This document shows positions 50,601 through 58,439 of a stretch of 64,000 nucleotides of DNA, in pieces. The translations under genes and the position numbers were made by a program. The first letter of the stretch is position 1. The number at the start of each line of letters is the position of its first letter. The DNA lies in contig JAGGNK010006504.1 of the NCBI GenBank assembly GCA_017590115.1, positions 248,001-312,000 of the forward strand, given 5' to 3'. The notes under the pieces were generated by a model, which worked only from the letters and a program-made list of their open reading frames with translations, did not search any database and was not told the DNA's origin. Origin of the DNA: Montifringilla adamsi. Its lineage: Eukaryota; Chordata; Aves; Passeriformes; Passeridae.

Positions 50601-52102
50601 CACTATGTCTTAGCAGAAACACAGAGATGCATTTCTCAGGTTGTCTTAGAAAGTGATCTGTTCCGTGTTGCTCATAGTATCTACACTATTGAAAATATTC
50701 TTTGTTATCTACGATTATCCCCTTGGTTAGAATCACAGGATGCATTGCCAAAGTCCTCTGAAAGGTCCTACACGGTCCCGAACCTAGTTCTAGTACTACA
50801 GATATTTGCATTTGAAAAGAAGAAATAAAAAAACTTCACTGCTAACTTTTTTCCTCGCAGGTCTATTCATAGGAAAACACATCAAAACATACCAATTATC
50901 TTATACCTGCTTCCTCACAGTTTTCCCTCTTTATTTCTCAGTCAAATTTTTAAAGTTTAAAAGAAAAATAAATTCTCACCGAAAAATTAAACAACGTAAA
51001 TGGCGTACCTGATATAATCTCTTTTACAGTAGGTTTTGCCATCCCTAACAAAGCACGTACAGGTCTCGTCCAAATACTGATTACACTCTGCACACTTCAA
51101 ACACGCCGCATGCCATTCCAAATCCGGAGAAACCCTCAGAATATACTGATCGTGAATTTGATTGCCGCAACCAACACATAGGGAAATCAGACGTTTTTCT
51201 GAAATGAAAATAAATACATGATTGACTAACCGTTTACTCTCCTACAGAGATAAACACACTTTTAATGTCATTCCCTTATAAAGCGTATTGTGGGAGCGTT
51301 GTTTGGTTTCTACCTTTTTTTGTTTGTTTGTATATTTGGGGGGGGGGGGGGGGTTTTTTTGGGGTTTTTGTTTTTTTTTTTTTTTTTAAAGAATATTACA
51401 CTTCTGGATGGTAATTGCAGTGTGCTATCAAAACCTTGCCTCGCTTAGGAAGGAGGCGGAACATATGTTAAAAATGCAAATGTGAAAAATCTTTGGGATG
51501 AAGGTCCTCATTCCAAAAACCTTGCATAGAATCAAAACTCCAAACTCCCAGGTTGTTTAATTTTTATTTTATTGTTGATTTGTTTGAAAGCCTTGCCTTA
51601 CGAGGAGAGTACCTATGTGTTTCATTTGTATTTTAAGAGGCTCTGACTGGAAGCGATGAAGCATGGTGGGGTGCACTTCCCACTGAGCCCTTTCCCTCAG
51701 AAGAAGGGAGTCGAGGCTTCTAGCAAGAACAAGCATCATTACGGTTGTCACTTGCTCTCTTTTGCAAGTCTAATACCCCTAGACCGACTAGGTGCTGGAT
51801 AGTCAGACAGCCTCACTGCAGTCTATCACAAGAAGAATTTAAGGCTCCGTTGTTGGAGATCCCATCAAAATCCTGTCTGCTCCCCAAACTTTAAAAGAGA
51901 GTAGGACCCCAGGCTGTTAACACATAAGGCTACGACAGAGCAAGCATGCAGGCATGGTAACAAAGGCACCTTCTCTACCATTTAAATGAAGTTCATCACT
52001 TTATCAGTTCGTCTGCTGAGACGATTACAATAGACAGCACATTTATTCCAACAACGGTAAAGATTCCGCCTTACTTTTTGGTGGGTCTCCCATGTCTCCC
52101 AT
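41580..52102 (-). CDS. ISL1: ISL1, LIM-homeodomain transcription factor (six coding exons, complete)
   Basis: Nuclear LIM-homeodomain transcription factor. By established knowledge it specifies motor and sensory neurons, second-heart-field progenitors, pancreatic islet cells and retinal cells, and acts with LHX3 and LDB1. The exons join as 52102-52075, 51198-51009, 48133-47874, 45919-45633, 44151-43984 and 41696-41580, giving 1,050 nt, exactly 349 codons plus TGA, which is the usual ISL1 length. LIM1 zinc ligands are C17, C20, H39, C42, C45, C48, C67 and D70. LIM2 ligands are C79, C82, H101, C104, C107, C110, C129 and D132. The homeodomain covers residues 181-240, with recognition-helix WFQN at 228-231 (Q50 and N51 in homeodomain numbering). 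All introns are GT-AG and the frame never breaks. ISL2 is excluded by the C-terminal sequence ending [10 protein letters not shown] and by the long introns, as far as I recall the two proteins. Compared with human ISL1 from memory, I see S-to-T at 55, S-to-A at 97 and A-to-G in the post-LIM2 linker. Confidence 0.98.
41697..43983 (-). other. ISL1: ISL1 intron 5
   Basis: 2,287-nt GT-AG intron. It contains A-rich and T-rich runs close to the acceptor (about 41,700-41,780 and 43,019-43,060 on the plus strand) and otherwise ordinary AT-rich sequence. No repeat family or exon was recognised in it. Confidence 0.9.
43984..44151 (-). CDS. ISL1: ISL1 coding exon 5 (LBD, alternative acceptor)
   Basis: 168 nt, phase 0 at both ends, encoding residues 256-311 ([10 protein letters not shown] to PAFQQL). 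The acceptor is GTTTACAG above 44151 and the donor CTA|GTAAGT lies below 43984. The known LHX3-binding LBD segment (about 262-291) lies within this exon. A TTGCAG at 44088-44083 gives an in-frame alternative exon start at 44082, which removes exactly residues 256-278 as in the described Isl1-beta isoform. Isoform use in this species is inferred. Confidence 0.97.
44152..45632 (-). other. ISL1: ISL1 intron 4
   Basis: 1,481-nt GT-AG intron. It holds a low-complexity stretch at 44,581-44,682 consisting of an A-run, a C-run, one undetermined base at 44,634 and an A-run of about 45 bases. No other feature was recognised. Confidence 0.9.
44581..44682. repeat. Low-complexity A/C run with an undetermined base
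   Basis: A-run, C-run, N at 44,634, then a long A-run, inside ISL1 intron 4. Length is unreliable. Confidence 0.9.
45633..45919 (-). CDS. ISL1: ISL1 coding exon 4 (homeodomain)
   Basis: 287 nt. The acceptor TTACAG precedes CAGAACC at 45919 and the donor ACA|GTAAGT lies below 45633. It encodes residues 160-255: the linker [11 protein letters not shown], the complete 60-residue homeodomain (181-240, [10 protein letters not shown] to KRCKDKKRS) and the basic/glutamine-rich tail [12 protein letters not shown]. Helix 3 carries RVWFQNKR. The acceptor is a tandem CAGCAG (NAGNAG), so use of the second AG would drop one alanine codon. A 147-codon frame on the opposite strand here is a shadow. Confidence 0.98.
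45920..47873 (-). other. ISL1: ISL1 intron 3
   Basis: 1,954-nt GT-AG intron between the LIM2 and homeodomain exons. The part next to exon 3 (about 47,470-47,873) is CpG-rich and belongs to the intragenic island. The rest is AT-rich with homeodomain-type ATTA cores, for example near 46,330. No exon or transposon was recognised. Confidence 0.9.
47470..48130. promoter_or_regulatory. Intragenic CpG island over ISL1 exon 3
   Basis: Dense CG dinucleotides span the end of intron 3 and all of exon 3. Flanking introns are much poorer in CpG. This may be an alternative promoter or part of a Polycomb/DNA-methylation-valley domain. No clear TATA box was seen. Confidence 0.6.
47874..48133 (-). CDS. ISL1: ISL1 coding exon 3 (LIM domain 2)
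   Basis: 260 nt. The acceptor is CTCAG above 48133 and the donor G|GTACCG lies below 47874. It encodes L74-A159 plus one base of residue 160. The second LIM domain runs C79-D132, followed by a proline-rich linker ([18 protein letters not shown]). The exon lies in a strongly CpG-rich block of about 47,470-48,130, unlike the AT-rich exons 1 and 2, so third positions are biased to G/C here. Confidence 0.97.
48134..51008 (-). other. ISL1: ISL1 intron 2
   Basis: 2,875-nt GT-AG intron, the longest of the gene. It is moderately GC-rich near exon 3 and AT-rich toward exon 2, with T-rich runs at about 49,726-49,762 and an A-run near 49,830. No repeat family was recognised. Confidence 0.9.
51009..51198 (-). 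CDS. ISL1: ISL1 coding exon 2 (LIM domain 1)
   Basis: 190 nt. The acceptor is a TTTCAG immediately above 51198 and the donor AG|GTACGC lies below 51009. It completes K10, encodes K11-I72 and gives two bases of R73. It contains the entire first LIM zinc-binding domain with the spacing C-x2-C-x18-H-x2-C-x2-C-x2-C-x18-C-x2-D. In ISL1 this domain contacts LDB1 and can mask the homeodomain (known). Residue 55 reads T (DETCTC), where I remember S in mammals. Confidence 0.97.
51199..52074 (-). other. ISL1: ISL1 intron 1
   Basis: 876-nt GT-AG intron. It contains a 16-base G-run at 51,338-51,353 followed by T-runs (a C-run in the transcript), a likely site of sequencing or length error. Nothing else was recognised. 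Confidence 0.9.
52075..52102 (-). CDS. ISL1: ISL1 coding exon 1 (start codon)
   Basis: Only 28 coding nucleotides: ATG at 52102-52100, then codons for MGDMGDPPK and the first base of K10. The donor is A|GTAAGG immediately below 52075. The second in-frame ATG (M4) is an alternative start, but the first ATG gives the standard 349-residue protein. The exon continues upstream as 5' UTR in the CpG-island promoter. Confidence 0.95.
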
Positions 52103-52318
52103 ATCTGTAAGAGGGTGTAATGTCCACAGTGAAATGGTGTACGGTTTCGTTTTAAGACCCCAAAGTAGGTTTGAAAGCTGTCGCTAAAAACAAGAATAAC
52201 AATAATAATAATAATAATAAAAAAAATAGAAGTATTAACAGAGGCAAAAAAAAAAAAAATCGACGGTGCCGGGCTGGGCGCTGGCGGCGCGGGCACTCGC
52301 CTCGCCCTTATCTCTTAC

Positions 52319-52399
52319 TCAAACTTCTCTGCTCCAACTCAGCCCGCTCGCCATTGGCGCGACGTCACGCGCGGGCACGTCACGCCCGCGCCCGGCCAT
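52319..52399 (-). other. Candidate upstream ORF in ISL1 5' UTR
   Basis: If transcription starts above 52,399, the leader contains an ATG at 52,399-52,397 opening a 26-codon frame that ends in TGA at 52,321-52,319. A second in-frame ATG is at 52,354-52,352. Another frame from 52,437 overlaps it (32 codons). None reaches the ISL1 ATG. They exist in the mRNA only under the upstream start-site model. Confidence 0.3.
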
Positions 52400-52402
52400 T
52401 GG
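52351..52402 (-). promoter_or_regulatory. Mirrored CCAAT-CRE-CRE-CCAAT module
   Basis: CCATTGG at 52,351-52,357 and at 52,396-52,402 on the plus strand reads CCAATGG in the ISL1 direction, as expected for NF-Y sites. The 38 bases between them contain two copies of ACGTCAC about 15 bases apart, matching the CREB/ATF core. The motif matches are seen directly; factor binding is inferred. Confidence 0.6.
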
Positions 52403-52680
52403 CTGCGGGCGGCGCGGCGCAGCTGCTCCATTATCATATTTCAGCGTCTGGCGGCGCGGCCGCCCGGCTCGGGTTCGCGCGGCCAACTTTTCCTCGCTCC
52501 TTATTTGTATTTCCCTTTATATTTTCGTCTTGTCGCTCTCCTCCATCGCCGTCGCTTATCTCCCGTCACACCTTTCATTTTCCGTCCCGGCCCCGCTCGG
52601 GTACCTATACCCCTTGCCCCGTCCGGGCTTGCTGCGCCACATGTAGCATTTCCGTATGGATATTTACATATACGTATATT

Positions 52681-52750
52681 TATACACACACACATATATA
52701 TACATACATATGCATATATTTGTGTGTGTGTGTGTATATATATGGTGTAT
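52681..52750. repeat. AC / AT / GT dinucleotide microsatellite
   Basis: Runs of AC, AT and then GT form a compound microsatellite in which the AC arm and GT arm are mutually complementary, so the stretch can fold back on itself. It lies just upstream of the ISL1 promoter CpG island. Confidence 0.9.
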
Positions 52751-52850
52751 ATATGTAATTTTTTTAGTGGTGGTGTTAATCCAACTGTTTTCTTCCTGAA
52801 TGTTTATCTTTCCCAGGCGGGTGCCACGCTCTGGTTTGCCCAGGCGGAGA

Positions 52851-54229
52851 TGCCCTGAACAGGGGAGGATAGGGCCGGTTGGCTGAGCACGACCCCAGCC
52901 ACGAGATGGGACTGTTTACGTTTTCCTACAGCCTCTTTCTCTTAAATTAATGGATAAAATCTTCAATATTTCTGTTAAACACAAGATTGAAGAAGGTACA
53001 AATATTTACCTTAAATTGCCTCTCAAGAACTTCTGCCTTTCCCCAACAAAGAGAATCCCTTAAAGTTCTTACTATTTGAAAGAAAGAAAGAAAAAAAAAA
53101 AAAAAAAGAAAAGAAAAAAAAGAAAAAAAGAAAAAGAAAGAAAAAAAGGGGGTGGGGGTGGGGAGAAGACGCGGACTTGCTGTCGGAGCGGACCTGCGGC
53201 GCTGCTCCCTGGAGGCGATGTGGGGAGTCCTCACCCGAGAGCCGCGGCCAGGAGAGGTGCCGTGCGCCGCCCGCGCCTTCGTCTGCGCAGCGCCGCACGG
53301 CGCCCCTCGGATTCCAGAAGGCAGTTTTCTGAAAGTTTCCCAAACCGGGCAAAACGCATCTTAGACCTGGGCACTGATTTCTTTTGTGTGTTTTTCAAAG
53401 GGCAGATTCCACTTCGGCTATTCGGTACCTATCCTTTATTCTGTGCAGAGCCGTACCCGAGCACGACCACCTCAATGCTCTTCCGATACCTCCCTCTCCG
53501 CACCCGGATTTAAACATTCCCTTTGCGTTTGTTTAGATCCCATTTTTGTCTTCTGTTCCATATGGACTGTTATACCGCCCTCATCAACGTAGGGTAGAAG
53601 TACCCTCCAATCACTGTTCATCAGGAAAATATACTTGTTTTCAATGTCCCATGTTTCTAAAAGGCAACAGAGTTTGGGTCTAAGAGAGGCAAAGCCATAT
53701 TCATGCAGAATAATTTTCCACGAGGAAGTCTGATTGCGATGAAACAGCCAAGAAATAGTTCTGAAACTCGCCTTTGCTGCTAAGAGAGCTACTAATCAAC
53801 GGACCATCTTGCATTTCTAACTTACTTTGCAAGATGTTTCCTTTCCGAAGCTGAGGGAGCAAACACACCCTCCAGGTTTATTTCAAACAAGAAGCGGGAC
53901 GCAGTGTTGCCGCTTGCGGAGATAACTAACCTACCCTGAAATGATCTCAAGATAGTGTCAGGAGGTAAAGATATGGTTGTAAACACGCGCACACTGTTAA
54001 TTTACATATTCGACTTTTAAATAAACGGTGTGAAATGCAACTCTTCTGGGTGATCACTTCCACACCCAAGAAACTGGCAGTATACATACATGTGGGGATG
54101 TTTGTGTACATGCATATATAGAAAGTACTAGGTATACGTGTAACTATGAAAACTTAGCCATTTAAGTATCAGAATAGTAATTCTCTGTGTTAGTTGAGTA
54201 AAGCAAAAAGCAGTTTGAAAGACTTCTGA
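52851..54229. other. Non-coding DNA between ISL1 promoter and next CpG island
   Basis: Mixed AT-rich sequence with an A/AG-rich tract (53,085-53,148) and the small CpG block at 53,150-53,330. No gene was recognised. Confidence 0.5.
53150..53330. promoter_or_regulatory. Short CpG-rich block upstream of ISL1
   Basis: About 180 bases of CpG-rich sequence immediately after an A/AG-rich tract (53,085-53,148). There is no supported gene; open frames here run in several phases at once, as expected from composition. Confidence 0.4.
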
Positions 54230-54660
54230 GCCGGGCAGCTCCGCACAGCCTGGCACGAGTTTGGGGCAAACCCTTGGTGATAGTCAATTTCACTGAAATC
54301 CACGGCTGCAGTGTCGTCCCTGCGCCGCTCGTCCACTTTCTGCTCGTGCCCCTGCCGGCCCTGCCGCTCTGGCCGGAGCAGGCGCGGGTCGCTCCGCGGG
54401 TCGCTCCGCGGGTCGCTCCGCGGGTCGCAGCGCGGTGCCCGCCCGGCCTCTCCCCGCGCAGGCGGCGCGGCGACCTCTGCTGGCCGCGGGGCGAGCGAGC
54501 GCGGCCCCGCGCGGTGCGCGCCTGTCGGACCTTTTGTGTCTTTCCTCCGGGTGCGCTGCAAATGTCATCCCCTACCCCTCCCCGAGGGGCAGGCAGGGGC
54601 CTCCTTCCGCCCCCCACCCCACCACCTCCCCCCGGGGGGACCTCGCGTGCTGCGAGCTGG
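54230..54660. promoter_or_regulatory. CpG island about 2.1 kb upstream of ISL1 ATG
   Basis: Strongly CpG-rich block with a 12-bp tandem repeat at 54,383-54,430. Overlapping open frames on both strands reflect base composition and have no recognisable domain. It is a possible promoter of a divergent transcript. ISL1 has a divergent lncRNA in human (ISL1-DT), but I see no sequence proof of one here. Confidence 0.55.
54383..54430. repeat. 12-bp GC-rich tandem repeat, four units
   Basis: Four consecutive 12-bp units of the type CGCGGGTCGCTC begin at 54,383, 54,395, 54,407 and 54,419. The last unit is altered (CAG in place of CTC). It lies inside a CpG island. Confidence 0.9.
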
Positions 54661-54689
54661 AAAAACGTCCGAGTAATTAAAAAAAAAAA

Positions 54690-55349
54690 AAAAAATCACC
54701 CAATGACTGAGAAATAAAAAATTTCAGGATTTCATGAGACTCGAAGAGAGAAGGTGTTTTCCCGTACTACATTCTATGCGCTTTTTCCCCCCTTAGATGT
54801 TTGTATTTATTTTTTAAAAATTGACCTGCTTAAAGTGCAGCTCCTCCCAGATTTGAAATAAAACATCTTATTTTTCACCGTTACACCCTTGATTGAAAAT
54901 AATTCAATCTGATTGTAATTCTATTAACCCCCATTGCCTAAATTTTGGTTTAACTACTACTTCTGAGAGAGGTGACTGCAGTTTAAGCTTGATCTTTGCA
55001 AATGATGTGCAATAAGAGAGAAACCTGTCTCCGCCCCACAAACCAGGATTGGGAAAAAAGGAGGGCTTTGATCAAGGGGTTTTTTCCCCTCCCGTGCTAC
55101 TGATTTGCTTGCTGTGTATTCGATTCGCGTTACCAGTAAGGCGAAGCTCTATATTTAGCCAGCATTAGAATCAGATTTAAGGGAGTGGAATAATGAGTGG
55201 AACTGCCAGTTTCAATGAATAAGGTATTTAGAAGAAAACCCTGGTGAAGGATATCAGTACGCACGTGAATGGAGAGACGTAAACCGAGATTTGTACATAT
55301 ATGAGACACTTCCGAAAATACATGTTTTTTCCCTCCCCTCTATCGTATT
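54690..55349. other. AT-rich upstream DNA, possible regulatory sequence
   Basis: Contains several ATTA and TTGAT cores, for example around 54,890-54,930 and near 55,070. These are the kind of sites bound by homeodomain and HMG factors. No gene. Conservation cannot be judged from one sequence. Confidence 0.3.
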
Positions 55350-55705
55350 TATTTACTTTTGGGATGGGGGCTGGGTAAGTCAGCTAAAAGTCGGTGACTT
55401 TACATAGAAATCAATAGCTTTCATCACGCTGAGGGGCTGAAATGAGATTATATGCATTCGAGGGAAGGGAACGGGGGCAAAAAAAAAAAAAATTACAACC
55501 CCCAACCCGACGGTGACGATTAACCCTTTCAGTCCCATAAAGTACCGCTGTAAATTCTGTCCTGATTTTGCTTAGTGGCAAAAACTAGTACGGTTTCCCA
55601 GGAGAGAGAAAAAAAAAACAACACAACAAACAAACAAACAAAAAACCCCAAAAAAACCAAAACCAAACCAAAACAACAAAAAAAAAAAAAAAAAAAAAAA
55701 AAAAA
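55350..55705. repeat. Tandem segmental duplication, copy 1
   Basis: Unit of 356 bases, ending in a CAAA/A-rich tract with 28 terminal A. It is repeated 375 bases downstream with no base difference outside the final A-run by eye. The unit is AT-rich non-coding DNA with no recognised transposon. Confidence 0.95.
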
Positions 55706-55724
55706 CCAAAAAAATTAAACTTTG

Positions 55725-56078
55725 TATTTACTTTTGGGATGGGGGCTGGGTAAGTCAGCTAAAAGTCGGTGACTTTACATAGAAATCAATAGCTTTCATC
55801 ACGCTGAGGGGCTGAAATGAGATTATATGCATTCGAGGGAAGGGAACGGGGGCAAAAAAAAAAAAAATTACAACCCCCAACCCGACGGTGACGATTAACC
55901 CTTTCAGTCCCATAAAGTACCGCTGTAAATTCTGTCCTGATTTTGCTTAGTGGCAAAAACTAGTACGGTTTCCCAGGAGAGAGAAAAAAAAAACAACACA
56001 ACAAACAAACAAACAAAAAACCCCAAAAAAACCAAAACCAAACCAAAACAACAAAAAAAAAAAAAAAAAAAAAAAAAA
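55725..56078. repeat. Tandem segmental duplication, copy 2
   Basis: Second copy of the segment at 55,350. It is identical by eye except for 26 instead of 28 terminal A. A 19-base spacer ending in TTAAACTTTG separates the copies, and the DNA after copy 2 resembles it (TTCAACTTTG). Either a very recent duplication or a false duplication in assembly. Confidence 0.95.
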
Positions 56079-56159
56079 CAAAAACCCAAACAATTCAACT
56101 TTGGGAAATTATTAAGGAGGTGTTGCTGATTTCGGAAGAGAGGAAGTGGGTTCTCTAGG

Positions 56160-56420
56160 GGCTGGAGAGAAGGGTGAGAGGGGGCTGAGGCAGTACCGGG
56201 CTGCGGCGGCCGTGCGCCGGGTGCGCAGGGGTAGCAAGGGCTCCTGGGCCGCCCTCGGGGCTTGTCGCGTTCACCGTCTCGGGGTTCAGAAGAGGGGATC
56301 TGGCCGCAGGACGCAGCGAATCTCCCACTCCGGTCGGGAAAGCTATTTTTGTCCCGCGGCATGGCGGTGGCTCAGCGCAGCCTCGCCAATCGGGCATGCA
56401 GAAAGTCTCCTTGAGTCTGC
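56160..56420. promoter_or_regulatory. CpG-rich block upstream of ISL1
   Basis: GC- and CpG-rich sequence following the duplicated segment. Open frames on both strands are compositional. No TATA box or conserved domain was recognised. Confidence 0.4.
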
Positions 56421-57119
56421 TCGGTTTAAAACTTGAGGAGCTTTGGACCAAAAAGATGGTTTGCAAGAAGTGTCTGGAATTGAGGTTCCCAGAGGTTCAG
56501 ATTTCCCCTCGCTGTCTTGCGGAACGTGGTGAGGAGCCCGTGCGGTGGATGTGCCGAGAGGGGAAGAGGTTTCGCACAAGGCTGAAATTGGAAACAGCTC
56601 AGCGGGGAAATCAATCACGAAATGAATTAGCTGCTCCGGGGTGTAGGCTTTGACTCATCTAGAGGTGTGCGATCTTTAATCTTCAAGTCTTAGCTACTGC
56701 ATGTGAGGGAGAAGTGTACCATAACAGCACTAAATCTATCAAAACAGAAGAAAACCTGTCAGTGGGCTTCTGCACGCCCAGGAAACCTTTCTGGCTTTTA
56801 ATAATACAACCAAGCTTATTAAATTCCGCTACTGCTTAATAATAATAATTTTAAAAAAGAAAAAAAAAAGAAAAAAAAAAGAGCAGAACTCAGCCATCCT
56901 TTCTCTCCTAGAGCCTTTCTCGGAGTTCAGGAAGACTCGGAGCTTCTCCTCAGGACTGACTGGCGTCACCGCATACGCTTTTTCATCCAGCCAGAAGTGG
57001 ACACGCTGGCATGGGTAGCCTAGACAGGGGAGTAAGGTCTTTGGCAGGTGGGGAAAATAAATCCCCGCAAAATTCTGGGGAGAGGAAGGTCCCCAAAAGA
57101 TGTTAAGGAGGTGTCAGAG

Positions 57120-57530
57120 CGCGGGTCGGGCCGGGGCATGGAAAAGCCCAGTTTCTCGTCAGCTGAGTGCTGCCTGGCTTAGAAGCCGGCAGCCCCGGGC
57201 GCACATGGGGAGCCAGGCAGTTTGGGGATGTTTATTGCTTTAAACTTTCCCCTTTGTTATCTTCCCAGTGTCAGGAAGTGTTCGAGGACAGGAAATACAG
57301 CGGCGATTTTGTCTCCGGGGTGACCAGAAATCTCAAGGCAGCGAGGGAGTTTCAGGCCCACTTTCAAGTCCCGGCTCTGATGGGGGTCCCAGCAGTGTGA
57401 TCGGGCCCTTTCGTTCCCCTCGCCGGCCGTAGGGTCTGTGCGGGCGGTGGGTGGGGGGGGGGAGGCAACGACCCGGGCCCGGCCCTGCGTCGGTCCCAAT
57501 GGGCGCTCGTCCCACACCAAGGATCAAACT
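57120..57530. promoter_or_regulatory. CpG-rich block, moderate
   Basis: CpG-rich sequence with a G-run near 57,450-57,461. No gene was recognised. It is part of the chain of islands upstream of ISL1. Confidence 0.35.
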
Positions 57531-57819
57531 GGCGCGAGAGAGGGGATGGCAGCAGTGGAATAACCCTGTCCCTCACAAGTCTATCCTGCCATAATGTGCG
57601 TAGGGGACACCCCAGTTCTACCCCTTCGTAAACAGGATGATTCCCTTGGAAAATTTTCCTGTCCGAAATAGCCTCAACCAGCATCCCATCTTAGTGCTGG
57701 TACAGTGGTCGCTTCTTCACGTCCCAGGAAAACAGCCCACAGCCCTGTCTCTGGAATGTGGCTTTGGAAAGGAAAAAACCCGAAATACCACCCTCCCCCC
57801 ACCTAAAAAATTAATAACG

Positions 57820-58300
57820 TGGTCCTCATCAGCGACAGTAACCATAGCAGGGCAGCAGAGCCACAGCCGAGGCGGGCGCGGGGGCGGGAGGACTGCCCGC
57901 CCTCGGCGCGCCTGCTCCCGGCCGGAGGGCTCTGGGTACCCCGGCACATCCCGCCGGGCCGGGCGGCAGAGAGCGGGCGGATCCGCTCCGCTCCCCGGGC
58001 CAGCAGCTCCGCAGGGAGCCCGGCTGTACGGGCCGCCCGCCCGCGGCCTAGGAGGGAGGCAAGGCGGCGGGAGAGCCGCCCGCCCGGCCGGTGCCGGCGG
58101 AACCGGCTGCTGCCCAAAGGACTGGTGCTGCGGAGCAAGGCGCCTTCCCTCGGGCGCGGTGGGCTCGCCGGTGCCAGCCTCGGCCCTGACCCGCTCGTGC
58201 CTCACCAACTCCGAATTCCGCCGTGCGGAAGAAGGCACTGCCTAGCTGTCTTCCCGGGAGTCTCGCTTTCCTCCTCTGCGCCTCGCTGACCTTCGCAACG
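57820..58300. promoter_or_regulatory. Distal upstream CpG island
   Basis: Strong CpG island about 5.7-6.2 kb upstream of the ISL1 start. It carries open frames of 111-202 codons in several phases and both strands, the pattern of GC-rich non-coding DNA. It ends abruptly at an A/CA-rich tract. A promoter for a non-coding transcript is possible but unproven. Confidence 0.55.
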
Positions 58301-58358
58301 GGGTTTCAGGCGATAAAAAAGACAACAAAACAAAAACCATCAAACAAAAAACCAAAAC

Positions 58359-58390
58359 CACACACACACACACACATACACACACACACA
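58359..58390. repeat. (CA)n microsatellite
   Basis: CA repeat with one TA interruption, embedded in a longer A/C-only stretch (58,314-58,440) at the edge of the distal CpG island. Confidence 0.9.
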
Positions 58391-58439
58391 AAACAACAAA
58401 AAACCCCCACCCATCCCAAACATACACATAAAATCCAAC

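Larger units (their letters stand above)
52103..52640 (-). promoter_or_regulatory. ISL1: ISL1 promoter and 5' UTR, CpG island
   Basis: CpG-dense block starting about 160 nt above the ISL1 ATG. On the minus strand there are two CCAATGG boxes (52,351-52,357 and 52,396-52,402). Between them lie two ACGTCAC CRE-like motifs (about 52,362-52,368 and 52,377-52,383). An E-box CAGCTG sits at 52,420-52,425 and a TATAAAG at 52,521-52,515. Two start-site models fit: TATA-directed near 52,488, or CCAAT-directed near 52,260-52,300. Between 52,103 and 52,260 the sequence is AT-rich, with an AAT repeat (52,201-52,219) and a 14-base A-run, which would lie in the 5' UTR. Confidence 0.7.

Noticed and set aside
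52171..52758. 195-codon frame across the ISL1 promoter
   Set aside because: It runs through the AAT repeat, the CpG island and dinucleotide repeats. There is no domain, and it is antisense to the ISL1 leader.
57637..58245. 202-codon plus-strand frame and the 173-codon minus-strand frame opposite it
   Set aside because: Arginine/glycine/proline-rich translations in all phases of a CpG island, with no domain.
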